A DNA stretch of 64,000 nucleotides. Origin: Symbiodinium kawagutii. Its lineage: Eukaryota > Sar > Dinophyceae > Suessiales > Symbiodiniaceae. The stretch is taken from NCBI GenBank assembly GCA_009767595.1, contig VSDK01012496.1, positions 41,265-105,264 of the forward strand. The letters run 5' to 3'. Position 1 is the first letter of the stretch; each line of letters begins with the position of its first letter. Below the pieces are notes generated by a model. That model saw only the letters and a program-made list of their open reading frames with translations, searched no databases and was not told the origin of the DNA. The position numbers and the translations under genes are program-made. Positions 25,966 through 39,237 of this stretch are shown piece after piece.

Positions 25966-28660
25966 CCTAAATGAACAAACCCAGACTTCCACATGACCCC
26001 AAAGGTACTGTAATCTGAAAAATTGTGGGTTTTTTTGGGGGGTACCATATATATATATATACATATACATATATATATAAATATATATATATATATAAAT
26101 AAATATATATATATATATATGTATACATACACATATACATATTGTCGCATTAGAGTCCTTCCGATCCTGTATTACTCAAATATATAAAGGAAGCCACGAG
26201 GGCTCGTACTTCCACAACGATACCCATCGATTACTCCTTTTTTCAGCACATTGCCGGATCCCCATGAATCAACGGCCGTCTCTTTCGATTGTGGACTGGC
26301 CAGCTTGGCGAGGCCTGCTCTTTAAAGTTCCAAGTGACAAAGAGGGACTGAATCAAAATCGAGCAAAATCGAGAATCTGCAAAGTTTCTCAGTTTCTCAT
26401 AGTTTCTCTTCTTGTCTTTTTCTCTTCTTTCTTTTGGGGGGGATTTTTCTCAGCGATTTTTCGCCAAACTTTCGGCACGCTGGGCAGCGTGTTTATCAAA
26501 GCCAATCTATGCCATGAGATCCGAGGGCAGGCCTTTGAAGAAACCGTATCCCGTTCAGAAACGTCCTGTAGGCCAACTTGGCCAACTCGACCAACTACCC
26601 AGGTCGTAAGTGGACTTGAAACAGACCGAAAATCGATGGATCGTTGGAATTACTGTATCACCCTAATCCTCACTTTGTCAATTTTTCATCCCTATCTCAC
26701 CTGCATACTGCCTTTGTCAAAGCCAAACCAACGAAACAAATCTGTCTTCCTGGCCCTCTTTTTTGATGCATTCATTACGTTGTTATACGTTGTTCTTCTA
26801 CGTCACTGTACCTTTTTGTTCTTCTGGTAGGTACTAGTTCCATTGCACATCCCCACCCAACATGCTGAAATGTAGCAAGACAATCAGAACATTTACAGAG
26901 GCATTTTCAAACACGTGCGATACATACTCAAACACACGTGCAAATGACATGTTGCTGTATGATCGCATGAAATGAAATGACATTTCCGCAACACATATTG
27001 AACTTGATACACCGATGCACAATGTAATTGTAATGTGTTTATATTATGTTTTATATGGTTCTATATGTTTCTCATATTTTTTAAACCTTCTTTCATCTTC
27101 TCTCAGTATCTTTCAGTTCTCCCCAAAATTAAGATTCTGGCTGCTGATCTTCTGCAAAAAGACGTGGTGTCGTCTGTGTCGTCTCGCTGACTTCATCAAT
27201 ACCGTCCTGGCATATCCAAATGGCTGTATGATCTTGGATACAGTAACTATCCGATACTATCCACAGCAGGCTTGGCAAATAAACAAGTGAAGCATAGTGA
27301 AGCGCATGTGCCAACTCGCACTTGATTTGCTGTACGCAACATGGCACCTCTTTATCCTCTTTCACGCTGTTGGTCAACTTCCTTTTGTCAACTTCGGTCT
27401 CTTGAGCATCGGAAACATCAACCTAGCCGCTGGATCACAGGCTGCAACATGGCTGCAACATGGCTGCAACAATAGGCAAGGAGTAGGACCAGCCGCCCAT
27501 ATCTGCCCTGCCTCTACAAACAGCAGGAAGCATTTCAGGCAAGGCTTTTCAAACAAAATTGTAATCCTTCTGAATGAATGAAGGTCTCTTTTTCAAAACT
27601 CAAGAATGTTTAGGCCTTGCCAACCTTTGCTACACTGATATGTCAAGCAAGGCATTCTCACGAGAATTTTACATGCCCATATATGCCCCAGCAACCACCA
27701 TACCCCAAGCCAAAACCCAAACCCAAATCTTGCATTCTTAATCCACTTTTGTTACCCATATTCCCCACCCAACAGAACACATTGGAAAGGCACCATGACA
27801 AACACCCAGCAAACCTCACTGTGTGCTCTTGTTACAGCCTACTCATGACAATCAATGTCTCAAGCAATGAAAAATCTCTTGGGTGCACGGCAGAAAGAAT
27901 CGCATCATCCGAGGTCATGCCTTCACCCACAAAAAACAGGCAACTTCTGCACTATTGAGTCAAGCCTGGAGTCAAATGAATCTCACACCAATGAAGACTC
28001 CAATGCATTGTTATGCATTGTTTCTTGATGTAATGTTTTTGACAGAATCGGCTCTAAGCTCACGACTGCAACTTTTTGGATTGCTTTCTTCCGTCAGTTT
28101 TGGCAGGCTGCTTGTATCATGATTTTCAAAGCAAGGGGCTCTCTTTCCAGCCTGTCACTGGGCCCAGTGCGAGCTGAACAACATGTGACATGTAATGCAC
28201 CGTTGTAAGCATGCCCAAAATCCTCAACCAAACGGAAACATAAGACAACATAAGTTTGTTTTTCTCATCGCCGCACAATCCCCTGGAGACCAACTGCTGG
28301 TTGCTATGTCCAGCACAGCGCTAGCAGCAGCGAGTCTTGCAAATGTATGGTTCCAAGATGTTCTAAGCAAAACAGCACAAGCAAAAAACCAAGCCACACC
28401 TGAAGAAACCACACCTGAGTCACCTGAGTCAAACGCTTGGGTTCTGGATCCATGGACAGAATGAAAAGGTTACAATGCACACATTGCACAACTTCCCTTC
28501 AAATTCAAGCAACAATCTGCAACAATCAGGTCGCAACCCTCTGTTCCGAACGCTCATCTCTTGGACCGAGTGGCACCGACAGCAATTGCTGGATTCTGAG
28601 AACTGCACAGTTTGTAGAAGCAAAAGAACTAAAAGTATCAACCTTAGGTCACTCGTAAAA
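25966..28660. other. Unassigned DNA, no supported gene
   Basis: (TA)n tract at 26047-26140 and a short 13-nt repeat containing GCTGCAACATG near 27445. A plus-strand open frame of 188 codons (26264-26830) shows no recognisable domain. Confidence 0.35.
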
Positions 28661-28713
28661 ACTTCAAATGACTGGACATGTCTGGACATGACGTCTGCGC
28701 ATTCCAGGATTCA

Positions 28714-28914
28714 GTCGATTTCAATAGTATAGAGATATATACGGATGGTGACTTTGGCAAGCTGGGATTCCGAAAATCACAAACATCTTTTGGGGTTGAC
28801 CGCGAAGTTCCATACCAAAGCTTTGCAGGACCTAAAACTTCTGTATGTTCTGGTCAGTCAGCGGAACTTGTCATGTTTTTGTTACTTGAGTCTTCCACAC
28901 ACATCTGCCACTGA
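28714..28914 (+). pseudogene. RNase H-like fragment, probably retrotransposon remnant
   Basis: A plus-strand frame reads IEIYTDGDFGKLG, then TSFGV, then SFAGP and SGQSAELVMFLLLE. This matches the beginning of a retroelement RNase H domain: the first catalytic Asp in YTDG, a beta hairpin, and the catalytic Glu in the SAELV helix. The next catalytic Asp block is not found downstream, and no reverse transcriptase is seen upstream. A decayed non-LTR (LINE-like) element is the likely source. Confidence 0.5.
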
Positions 28915-29317
28915 CATGAAAAGGAACTCTCCTCACCTGTTCAAGCAGCTTTGCAAAGCTTTTGAGTCACTGTAATTAGAAGGAAAGCATCCAACAGACC
29001 AGCTCCAAAACAGCACATCTTGTCTACACCTTGTCACTTCTCCGCATGTCCAACATCTTGCTCATCATAGCTCTTCGAATTCCAGTAGATGTCGCATTTC
29101 TTGCATTTCACAAACATTCACCCAAAAAAGTCTGTTGGCGTTGCCTCCGTTGAATCTGATCCTGGATGCAACCTGAAAGAAGCAAAAAGGTGAAGGACCC
29201 CAGAGAAGGACCCATCACAAAGATTCGCAGGCTTTGACATAACGAAGTGACCCCAAGGATCTGGAAGGACTAACTCGTGGCTTTCTCCGGCTTTGAAATT
29301 GAGCTGAGTCGTTTTTT

Positions 29318-29623
29318 TTGAGCCCTTGTGATTGGATGGCTACGGAACTCTGCTCGAAATGCCTGCAAGATCAACAAGACATTACGAGACCACAGCCCCC
29401 ACGCGAAGCAGTTTTCAAAGACTGTGCCTATACTTTCTTCTATGCCATCCTATCCTATGCCTGTGCACGACTGACCACAGATTTGGGGATCTCAGTGGCT
29501 CCGAAAACGCTCGACATTTTGGGGACTGAGGACCTGGTCAACCTACGTCTCCAGGAGCCAAAGACCAGCAAAAGGGTTGCCGACGCGACAGTGACACAGA
29601 GGAGACAGCCAATTTACGGCTAA
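29318..29623 (+). other. Plus-strand open frame, unknown
   Basis: A 101-codon frame contains AYTFFYAILSYACARL and a hydrophilic tail. The composition is protein-like, but it has no recognised domain, and the confirmed genes lie on the other strand. Confidence 0.2.
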
Positions 29624-30282
29624 ACAATGCTCTAAATGCTAAACACAAAGCAACTACATCAAGCAACTTGGAGTTAAAACATATTGCCGAAATGAAAGTT
29701 AGTCACAACGGTTGCTGGGCTGGCTTTCTCTTCGAAGCTTGTGTATTGTAAAACAGTCAGGGTGCCAACCATGTCACTGCTCCAGGATAGCTGGGTGCAT
29801 TCGCACAAGTGAACACATTGAGCCATGATTGCAAATGCGCGCCTTGCCTTAAATTGTTAGATGTTGCACGAGTGTGTTGCACGAGTGTGTTGCACCTTGG
29901 TTGATCTGCAACACATTGTAGTAGACGGAAATCGATTGCATGGAGAGGTTTGATGAGTGTTGGGGGTAAAAGGTTGGGCACATGGTCGAGACGCTGAAAG
30001 GGACAACAAGCTGGCGCGGTTTGGAGTCTGGAGGTGCGTCGATGGAAGCAACAAGAATCGTCCTGGGATGTCGTTAAGAAGTAGGAGAAAAGACGACACG
30101 ACTGAGATCCACTGAGGTTTAAGGACCAGTGCCACTACCTTTACCATCCTTACCCCAAACAAGACCAGTGGTGTTACGATGTGTTACGTCCCTTCACCTT
30201 CAAGCGTACCATTGCAACCCACTCTGCACACTCTGCACACCCATGCCTGTGCCGCATCTCCTCTGCGCTGATTGTACCATTG

Positions 30283-30286
30283 CGAT

Positions 30287-30336
<50 letters not shown>
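30283..30336. repeat. (GATA)n microsatellite with flanking TA tract
   Basis: About 13 GATA units followed by TATA-rich sequence to 30370. Confidence 0.95.
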
Positions 30337-30439
30337 GTATATATATAAATATATATATATATACATATATTTATATTGCGACTTTTTCCCTGTTGCCCCA
30401 TGCCCTCCTCCTTTTCTTTGCGACCGCCCACAGGCACTC

Positions 30440-30552
30440 TTGACAGAAAATGTATTGTAACATTGATGATCCGCTCATAATTGTGCGAACTGGCTCGGAA
30501 TATCCGAAAACATCGAAAAGGCGCTTTGCAACGTCACCATGGACTTCCGCAA
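30440..30552 (-). CDS. Candidate exon, unknown protein
   Basis: After a CCCAG|G acceptor the minus strand reads LFAEVHGDVAKRLFDVFGYS and continues in frame to about QYIF. The donor is unclear. No family is recognised. Confidence 0.27.
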
Positions 30553-31870
30553 ACAAACCCTGGGCCATCCAAGGTCATCCAACTCACATCTATTTGTTGG
30601 GACGCTCCTCCCCCCACTCCCCCATTGCTCACATACATACATAATCTTACAGAAACACACCCTTCTCTTGTCCTCAGGACTGGTCTCACATTGATAATGA
30701 GTAACGCGTGAACTGGACTATGCCATGCTACAACACACGCCGTCACACTACACTGCGCAACACCGGCAAACAACTGCTTTACGCACAATGTGTTGCACAA
30801 TATGTCGACATGTGAGCATAGGAATAAAATCAAAACATGTATCATTTCCTCAGAATATAACAATATAATACAATACAATTCAATATAATAATTGCAATAT
30901 ATTCATACATGACACACTGGCTTTGCATTTTCGAACTGCCTTGGAGAAGCCACATGTTCACTCTTGGGGCTTTGAGCCTTCGCACAAGGTACGCCACAGT
31001 GCGCAAGAAAAACATTCTGAGGCATTCAAAATGCAGTTTGCATTTCAGAAATCATTGGCCTCTATTTTCTTTCCACCCTGCCATCCTCTTCATGCTTCTT
31101 TCAACAGCCATTATCTTTCAATCTTTCAGTTCTGTCTGACTTTTCATCCTTTCCTTTCTCCACCCTCCCATCTTTCCATCCCCCGATCGGTCCCATCTTC
31201 ACTTCCCTCCATAACTCGTTCTGCCCGTCCTTGAATCCTTGATTGCTTTCCATGTTACCTTTCATCTTTCTTCCTTCCATCGTTCCTTACTTTCTTGCTT
31301 TTCTCTCTATCGTTTTTTTCTGCTTTTCAGTTCTCTAGACAACCCCCTTTGAGCACAGCACAGCATGGTTACAACAATACAGGGCCTTTCTTCATCAATG
31401 TCAATGTCAATCTGTCTAACAAAAACAACAAGAAAGTTCGGAGGTGGATAGTTGAAACCTGCAAGGGGCTTATTTTACACACATCCACACCCACACACAT
31501 TTGGACTTCAGCCTGCTTGCGAAAGCAAAGTGCTTGTGCTACGTATGCAGGGGAGGCCTCTCTTTTTCTGCCCCAGTCTTTCTTTTTCTGAGCAACAGTG
31601 GTCTGTGGCTTTGCTTTGGAGTCGGTTAGGCAGTTCTTCTTTTTCTCTTTTTCTTGACTCCTTTCTGAGAGTTTAAGGGGCTGTGGAAGAGTCTTACATA
31701 AGGTTTAGATGTAAAGTTTAGATATGTTTAGATTCACTCATTTTCAATGGGTTCATAAGTGCAATGTGAGGCACGGGGTCAGGACTTCCCAGTCTTGGAC
31801 ATGTGCTTTCTGCCTTCTGGTCTCGCGCTTCGATGAAAGTCGGACGAAAGAGAAAGGGTACTTGGATCTT

Positions 31871-32030
31871 GGATCATCTTGGATCATCTTGGATCATCTT
31901 GGATCATCTTGGATCATCTTGGATCATCTTGGATCATCTTGGATCATCTTGGATCATCTTGGATCATCTTGGATCATCTTGGATCATCTTGGATCATCTT
32001 GGATCATCTTGGATCATCTTGGATCATCTT
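31871..32030 (+). repeat. Perfect decamer array, 16 copies of GGATCATCTT
   Basis: Sixteen identical 10-nt units with no mismatch, followed by one mutated unit. Each unit contains a GATC site. The repeat keeps all plus frames open, so the open frame here is not evidence of a gene. Confidence 0.98.
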
Positions 32031-32189
32031 GGATGTTCTTGATTGCTTGTTAGGTCGGCAGGAGGGCATTGCACAGTTTTCCGGATACTGTACCTGTTCG
32101 AAACTGTACGCAGTTTTCCCGTGGTTTTCCCTTATACTCGGGATGTGACCCTGTAATTGCCTTTATCTTCACATCAAAAACGCTAAGAT

Positions 32190-32378
32190 TTATAGAGCAT
32201 TCTCATCGATATGCTGCCGTAGCTTAGTCATAGTACACTCAGCAACAATTGGGTCTTCCAAAATTACCTTTGTCTTGGCTTTCTCTCTCACATCAGCACT
32301 GTTGGCTTTTGGGAGATAGCTCATGGTCAAAGCAACCACCTGCCTTGTCGACAGCTGACAGCTGTTTTGAAAGGCGAC
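32190..32378 (-). CDS. Candidate terminal exon, unknown protein
   Basis: After a TGCAAG|G acceptor the minus strand has 62 codons and a TAA stop in phase 0, reading VAFQNSCQLSTRQVVALTMS, SYLPKANSADVREKAKTK, then a charged C-terminus ending ENAL. It looks like the last exon of a gene lying to the right, but the family is not recognised. An internal AAAG|GT could be a donor instead, making the rest intron. Confidence 0.35.
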   Translation of the reverse strand, partial: VAFQNSCQLSTRQVVALTMSYLPKANSADVREKAKTKVILEDPIVAECTMTKLRQHIDENAL

Positions 32379-33901
32379 CTTGCAGAGTTTGGAATGTGAA
32401 TTGTCATACCAAAACACACATCAACATATTTCACATGTGACACATGACCTTGAAGAGTCCTTCAAGTTTCTTCGACCTGCTTCGATCTCTCTCTCTCTCT
32501 CTGTCTATTGAAAAATATCTATATAGATATACGGTATATACATCACTATACATCATCGTACATGATTATGCATGATTATACATAGATATACAGTATATAC
32601 ATGCATGTACTTGTTTATTTATGTGCTTTCTTTTCTCTCTTTTTTTTCTGTCTCTCTCTCCCTCTCTAAATGCATCGCTTGCACACCAGGGCCTTGGCCC
32701 ACCAAGCTTTCAACATACAATGCAGCACAGCAGGCACAAAGATCTCGCACCTGGTGCCATGCAAGGAAAATAATGGAGTCATTAGATGACGCACACATAA
32801 TGACGCAGACATATCACATCTATATATAAGCACATATAAATACACACTATACACATACATAGATACTGTATAAATGAATATATATATATAGATATACACA
32901 AATCATGATACATCATGTATATCTATGTCATTTTCTCTCTATAATGGTATGTATATATATATATATACACGTATTCTATGCATGCATACAGAAGATACCG
33001 CAAACACTTTGTCGGGTGCAGCAAGAGCCATGAGTCGAAATGAAACAGAAAACCCCACAACATTACACTCTCTAAACACAACAGCAGGAGTTTATACTGC
33101 ATAGTACTTGGTGATACAGGGTTGACAGAGATGTGCGCTGGTCATTGAGCTTTCTTAGATATGTTCAACCCCCATGAATTCAAGAACAATCCAGAACAAT
33201 GCAGTCTTAGCTAGACCCTTTGTGCATCATGCTTTCGCCCAAATGATTGAGGGTGTTTCATGCTGATTCCATCCTTGGTCCCGAAGGCACTTGGGGATCT
33301 TCAATTCCAGACTTCACTGTCGCAGGATCGAGTTCAACCTTAGCTCAAAGTGGTCTCTAAGTCAAAGTCAATACTGATGGAAAGCCCTGGAAAGCAGATT
33401 AAGGTTGAATTTGTTTCCGCGAAGTTTCTGCCTTAGAAAACAGAAACAGGTTGATCCTTTTGCGGCCATGGAGCCCGAAGATATTCCACTTCTGCTTGCA
33501 AGGCATCGCAACGTCGGTGCAAATCATCTGCCTCTGAGTGAAACTCCGCCACCCAAAAAAAGCCATGTAACAGAAATGTATACATAATATGCAAAAATAT
33601 CTACAGTACATAACTTTATATGAATACGTGATATTACGTGACTATACTTATCTATAGTCTGATACTCTTGACATTTGCTCATTCGCCAACTGGTTGGACG
33701 TTTTGATAAATATACCTTCCGCCGATTGTAAAAAGGAGATCAGTCATATGTCTCTCATAGTCTCTGTGTGTTTTGAGCTTGTGAAACATTTTCTTTGCTT
33801 CTCTTCGGTGAAAACTTTTGAATTGTTTGGGCCCTGCCGAGGTATGGGTTGGGGCCGAAAACCCTCCCGTCGAGATGCTACTATAGAATAATGTTGGCTC
33901 T

Positions 33902-34081
33902 TGATTAGTGGGCCCCCCCCCTCAACAAAGCCATGGTCCTCTGTAAAGTGGAAACCTGTTTGTTTCCTTGCCACCACTTTTCTTATTGTTTCCTTTTACT
34001 TTTGGAACCTAGACTTTGCAATACTTTTCCTTTCTTTTTCCTTTACTTACTTTCTTTCTTTCTTCCTTTTTTCTTTCTTTT

Positions 34082-34112
<31 letters not shown>

Positions 34113-34621
34113 CTTTCTTTCTTTCTTTCTTTCTTTCTTTAGGGATTTGATGCTTTGGGATGGATGTGGTTTTTCGAAAGGCTAGAAGGAAAGCTAGAAG
34201 GAAGGAAAACTAGAAGGATGAATAGGAAAGGAAAGCTAAAAGAAAACCAAAGGAAAGAAGTTGCAAGCAAGCCAAGGGCAAAAGTTTTGGTCATAATAGA
34301 GGACCATGGCAACAAAGCTATTAATCAGGAACTGAACTCTGCCTGAGCTACCCTTTTGGAAAATTGTTTTGGTCAATGTTCTAAATGGAATTTAATAAGG
34401 GATTTGAAGCTATCTCAGAGCTGAAGCTGTCTCAGTGTCTAAGTTGCCTCAAGATTTTCCTTGAAATAGTTTGTTTTAATATGAACATTTTTCAACATAT
34501 TTCTTCAAAAAAATTACCCCCCAAAAAACAACTTTCCACAAGTGAGGACCATCAAATCATTCCTGTGGGTCTGAATAATTTTGGAAAAACATTCCACAAT
34601 AGAGGACCATCCCACTAATCA
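33902..34621. mobile_element. 720-bp inverted-repeat (nonautonomous transposon) element
   Basis: TGATTAGTGGG at 33902 matches inverted CCCACTAATCA at 34611-34621. Further in, CCATGGTCCTCT and GTGGAA on the left have inverted counterparts AGAGGACCAT and TTCCAC on the right. A third partial copy of the end sequence lies near 34297-34332. The interior holds a (TTTC)n tract and no transposase. The target duplication is not evident. Confidence 0.65.
34030..34140. repeat. (TTTC)n polypyrimidine tract
   Basis: Interrupted CTTT/TCTC array inside the 720-bp inverted-repeat element. Confidence 0.95.
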
Positions 34622-34659
34622 GGTGACAACATTACTATAGATATCCCCATTTCCGGCGT

Positions 34660-35380
34660 GTTTGACATTGATTTTGAGCGTACTTCACTTCGAACGAACC
34701 CCAAACTGACATACAAAGTTGTTTGATTGGATTCTGAAACATGTAGGCGCATGCAGGGTCTCTCTTTTATTGCAAACTAACAAATCTTGTCTTGACACAA
34801 AGACGGACTTTTCTAAAAAACCAACTGACATGTGTTGTGACATCTGTCTGGACAAACGACGAAGGTTCTGACATGTGAAGTCAATGAAGCTGACAAGTAT
34901 TCCGGCATTTGCTCTCACACAGAGGTTGCCATCTATTTTGACATACAGCCTGGCATCGGCCAGTTCTGGCAATTTCTGGCATGTTTTTTCACAAAAAACT
35001 TACATATATTCAGATATTGGCCGGGGCCGCGGCACTAAAAAAAATGACACATGGTCACATAGTCTGACAGTTGATCCAACATGATGACACACACACACAT
35101 ATTCTGACACACATGCTTTGTGACCAATTGACTGACATGTCAATTGGCATTTTTTCTGAATTTGTTCTGACACAGGAACTACTGCAGCGTCCCTCGTTTG
35201 ATGACATTTCTTATGACGTATGGACTGACATACTGTGGCATCTGCTCTGACAAAACGGACCGACAAAAACATCCAAGAAACATAAAGTATCTGACGGATA
35301 TCCTGCTTGCAAATAGCAGAAATAAAGCTGTATGCATTTGGTCTGACATGACTGACATGTATATATATATATATGTATGT
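34660..35380 (+). repeat. Diverged array with recurrent TCTGACA/CTGACAT motif
   Basis: CTGACA, TGACAT or near variants recur about 20 times in 720 nt at irregular 15-40 nt spacing, with unrelated sequence between. The core is the same as in the 12-nt array at 62.45-63.9 kb. Confidence 0.5.
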
Positions 35381-35399
35381 ATATGAATATATTGAAAAC

Positions 35400-38300
35400 A
35401 TATATATATATATACAAATGAGCGGCTGATTTTATTCATATAAATCTCTTGACGCTACCTTGAAGGGCGGACTGGGCCGTGTTCGGTTCAAACACAATTT
35501 CAGTTGGATAATGTCATTTCATGGTATGTCGTTGAATTATACCTCGTATGGAGAAGTAATTGATATGGGTACTAGCACCAACAGATCTCGTTCGGTCAGG
35601 CGGACCCATCTCGTTCACCAGTTAACTATGGATGAGGGGAAAAATAGTACAAGCCCTTTACTTGGAATGAATTGCGCAAATAAAAGTTGTTGCTCATATA
35701 AGATATAGATAAATAATGATAAATATGTATATAAACATATAGAAACGCACTCTGACATTCTGACATTGTGTTCCAACACATCGGCTGGCAATAAATGACA
35801 TACGGACCTTCATACTTTCTGCTCAACTATGTAGTCCAGGTCTGCTGCATGACATTGCACGGATGTGATGGCATAGAAAAACCATGGATAATCTCTAGAA
35901 ATGCTATAGGCCTTGGAAGACTTAAGGATTTGGCTTAAGCTTTAAACGTTCCCTGCTGAATTCCAAACACCTCTAAGTAATTCGAAGTACAGGAGAACTT
36001 CCTGGAATCATCTTGGACAATAACTATCCAAGGTTTGCTGCTGAGAATTGGTTTCAAAAAACCCAGTTGGAAATGTCAAATCCAAGAAACAGAGAGCCCC
36101 CTCTTGTGTGGTGTCTGTTCACAGAGTGCAATAAACAACTCAACAACTCAGAAAGGTCCGCACCAGCGCTTGGACGTCCTGCAACTCTGTTTCGGCCTTG
36201 ATAGTGCAACTCTTTGTCAAATGTTGTCAAACAAGCCTCGAAATGTCTGAAATTTATCCCAATTACTCGCTTGCAATCAGCAACTCTAAGATAGTCTAAG
36301 TGCAACACTCCACTCAACTCTTTGGTCAAGATCGAGATCAACCTCCATTGCTTGACCAGCTCACAATCCAAACAAGTGCGTAACAACTTTGAAAGACCAA
36401 GTGATCTCCAGAGGAATCACAAAAATAAACAAACATTATTCTTATTTTATCTTATTTTTGTATATTTTTGTCCCCTCTTTTTCCGTCTTCACAATTTGGC
36501 CACCTGCTGCGCTTCTCCGATTTTGTCAGAGGATGCTCCCAGCATTCTATCTGCCGATCCCCACCGCAAAATGACACCTTGGCTGCTCTTGGCATTCTGC
36601 AGAAGGTGTCCCTCAACAGATCTCAACAGTCTATATTTGCCATGTAGGCTGGTCTAATATATGCTCCTCATGACTTGCCGCTTTTCCACTTGAGCATCAA
36701 AAACTCATCCCCTGATAGTGGTTGGCTGGGATTTCCAATTCATGAGTTTATACTACGAGTTCTGCATAGTTCTACCAAAATGTCATGCTACCTATAGAGC
36801 AGGTCGCGGTGCTGAATTTGCTGTGTGAATAGCTTTGACTGCTGAAGCGAGACATTTCAATCGGCTTAGGAACAACAAATGTGGCGTCCGAGCTGCCGAC
36901 TGAAGACAAATAAAGGCCCTGGCACTGCGAAGGCTCCAGCCTTGGACGACACTTCGCCAACACATCTGAGACCACTACCAAGTGCCACTATCCTGCTGCA
37001 CTAAACTACATCCATTATCCCATACATTCCTATATAATTTCTATATCATTCCTATATTATTAGTATATTATGACTATCCTTATACACTTTGTCTATCCTC
37101 TACACTGGCTTTGCTCCGGCACGCGAACTGAGTCCCGATGCCAGCGAGGGCTGGCTGGGAGGGAAGCAGGATTGCTACACCTGAAGGCAGTCACAATGAA
37201 ATCATTAAGTTCCGTCGCATACCACTTCTACATTCATTGCATTCATGGCATTCATCTCATTCTACATATTCTACGGCACCACTTCTAGGAGTATCACGAG
37301 CCTGGGGTTTAGCAATCTTCAAGATACTTCATCCAAGACGCTTGCAAGCGCAAGCAACCAGATCAAATATAAAATGACATGAAACCATAGTTCTCTGGTG
37401 CATGTTGCAAGTGTAAACATAGACAGACTGCTAAGATGTTCAAAACCTACAGCGTCAGCATCCAAGACACAAACACAAACACCTCGCATACTTGCAATTT
37501 CGGTAATGGTCGCAAGTGAGTGCCTTTGACCCTTCTATGGAACTGACACACCCACATGCACAAAACGCATCACAATGTCAACTTTTCTCAGCTGAAACAG
37601 AAACATGTCAAAAGAGCCCATGTTATAAGCATGTTGTAACCTCCCAAGATTCACAAGAAAGTGACGGTGCCACTGGTCTGGGGATCCAGCGCTGCCACCG
37701 TTGATTGTCGAGATTGGCGGGACATCCGCCGAGAAGTTCTGCGAGAGCAAACAGAGCGACGAAAACCACTGGCCTCGAAAAGAGAAGTTGTCTTTCGAAC
37801 TGCTGCGACTACATCAATGTAAGACAATGCCGGGACGCACAGCTATAAATCGAAAAATCTAACATCTACTGTATATACAATTCTACAACATTCTATTTAT
37901 TTCTACATATCAATATATATATATATATATACATATGTTGATATATTGATTAAGATTTGAGTATTGTCTTTCCAGGTCTTGGACACTGTGGGATTTTGGG
38001 CTCACAGCTGGACGAAGTCTACTGAGCAGAGAGCAACTGAGAGCCTGGGACAAGGTACCTGCGACAAGGTGAGGTCCGCAGAAACGATGGGTGCAACATG
38101 GCAAGGCTACATTTTGGGTAGACGGATGACGGTCTCCCCCCAAAATTGGACATATTTTTCTCAGAAATCGAGGCTCCGCTGAAACTGCTTCCTTGCAGGT
38201 GTTTTGTTTTTTCACTTCGTTATCTTGGCGTCGGTCTTTCCAAAACAGTCTTAAGTAAGCAATATTCATGCTGTCGCGTCGGCGCTATGGCTCGAAGAAA

Positions 38301-39110
38301 CCCATAGTTGTGTAGACTTTGAACATGAACTGCCCCTCATTGAACAACGCTCTGAACAGGTGTCGCGCAACCACAACCCGAACCCCTAGCTAAGGGCCAT
38401 CTTCAACCAACACCAAAACATGACCTCAGGACATGCCAGGACCCCAGAGGCTCCTAAAGGAAAGGGCAATAGCAAGACCACAAACGATCACAAACGCACC
38501 GAGATGCACCGAGCACGAAAACAGCCCAACCATGGCGCTTCCAAATCGCGTGGGCTGTTGCACGTACCTTGCTTGGGCAAGTGCTCTGAGTCCTGACCTT
38601 GCCCTGCTGCCCTTCTGATCTGATTTCTTCTGCAGGGTTTGTGGGGTGTTGGGGAGAGGGGGTCCAATAACATTCGGTCAGAATTGTTTCTCCACCTTTC
38701 GTTTTCTGCAAGTTGTTCCAGAACCTGCTGTTGGTCGACCATTCAATCTGTTGGGCGAGTTTGTTTACACTTCTCACCGCTTCCTGATCGCGTTGGAGTT
38801 GTCTCGGCAAGCTTCGCTGATGGACCTTCTGCAAATGTTCGATTTGTGGCAAACAGAGACCATTTAGTCACAGAATCAATATCTATTGCTACGCCTTTTG
38901 ATATGTATATTTACATGTAACGTATATATGGTACCATATATACTAAAATGCATATGTATGATCATGCACTTGAATATTTGTATGTGTATCAATAATGCCC
39001 ATATATAGACATATAACAACATACATGGCATATACATACGAATGTATAGACATGACAATCATATATATATATATCAATACCAGTATATATGTATAGATCC
39101 ATCGGATACT
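35400..39110. other. Unassigned region with protein-like minus-strand segments
   Basis: Minus-strand segments near 36300-36370 (QWRLISILTKELSGVLHLDY), 36830-36960 (RPRLEPSQCQGLYLSSVGSS), 37640-37745 (QNFSADVPPISTINGGSAG, before a GGGAG|GT donor) and 38700-38850 look like exons. They may continue the gene represented by 39120-39237 and 39853-39956. None is recognised. Confidence 0.3.
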
Positions 39111-39119
39111 GTCTCTCAC

Positions 39120-39237
39120 CTTACAATCTGCAGTGGGGAGAGGGTCCCTGAGTTGAACAGCGCACAGCGGAGCCCTTATCCCTGGTGTGTTTGGTGATTG
39201 TGTTGGGGTGACGTCGATTTGATTCAATTTGGCGATT
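39120..39237 (-). CDS. Candidate 39-codon exon, unknown protein
   Basis: Between TTGCAG|A and a GTGAGA donor the minus strand reads IAKLNQIDVTPTQSPNTPGI and ends DCK. Phase matches the upstream candidate exon 39853-39956: that one ends with AG and this one starts with A, together an Arg codon. Both use GT donors and AG|A acceptors, unlike the homology-confirmed introns of this window. Confidence 0.42.

Noticed and set aside
26264..26830. Plus-strand 188-codon open frame
   Set aside because: Long for random sequence but low-complexity hydrophobic patches, no recognisable domain, no splice context, and opposite strand to all supported genes.
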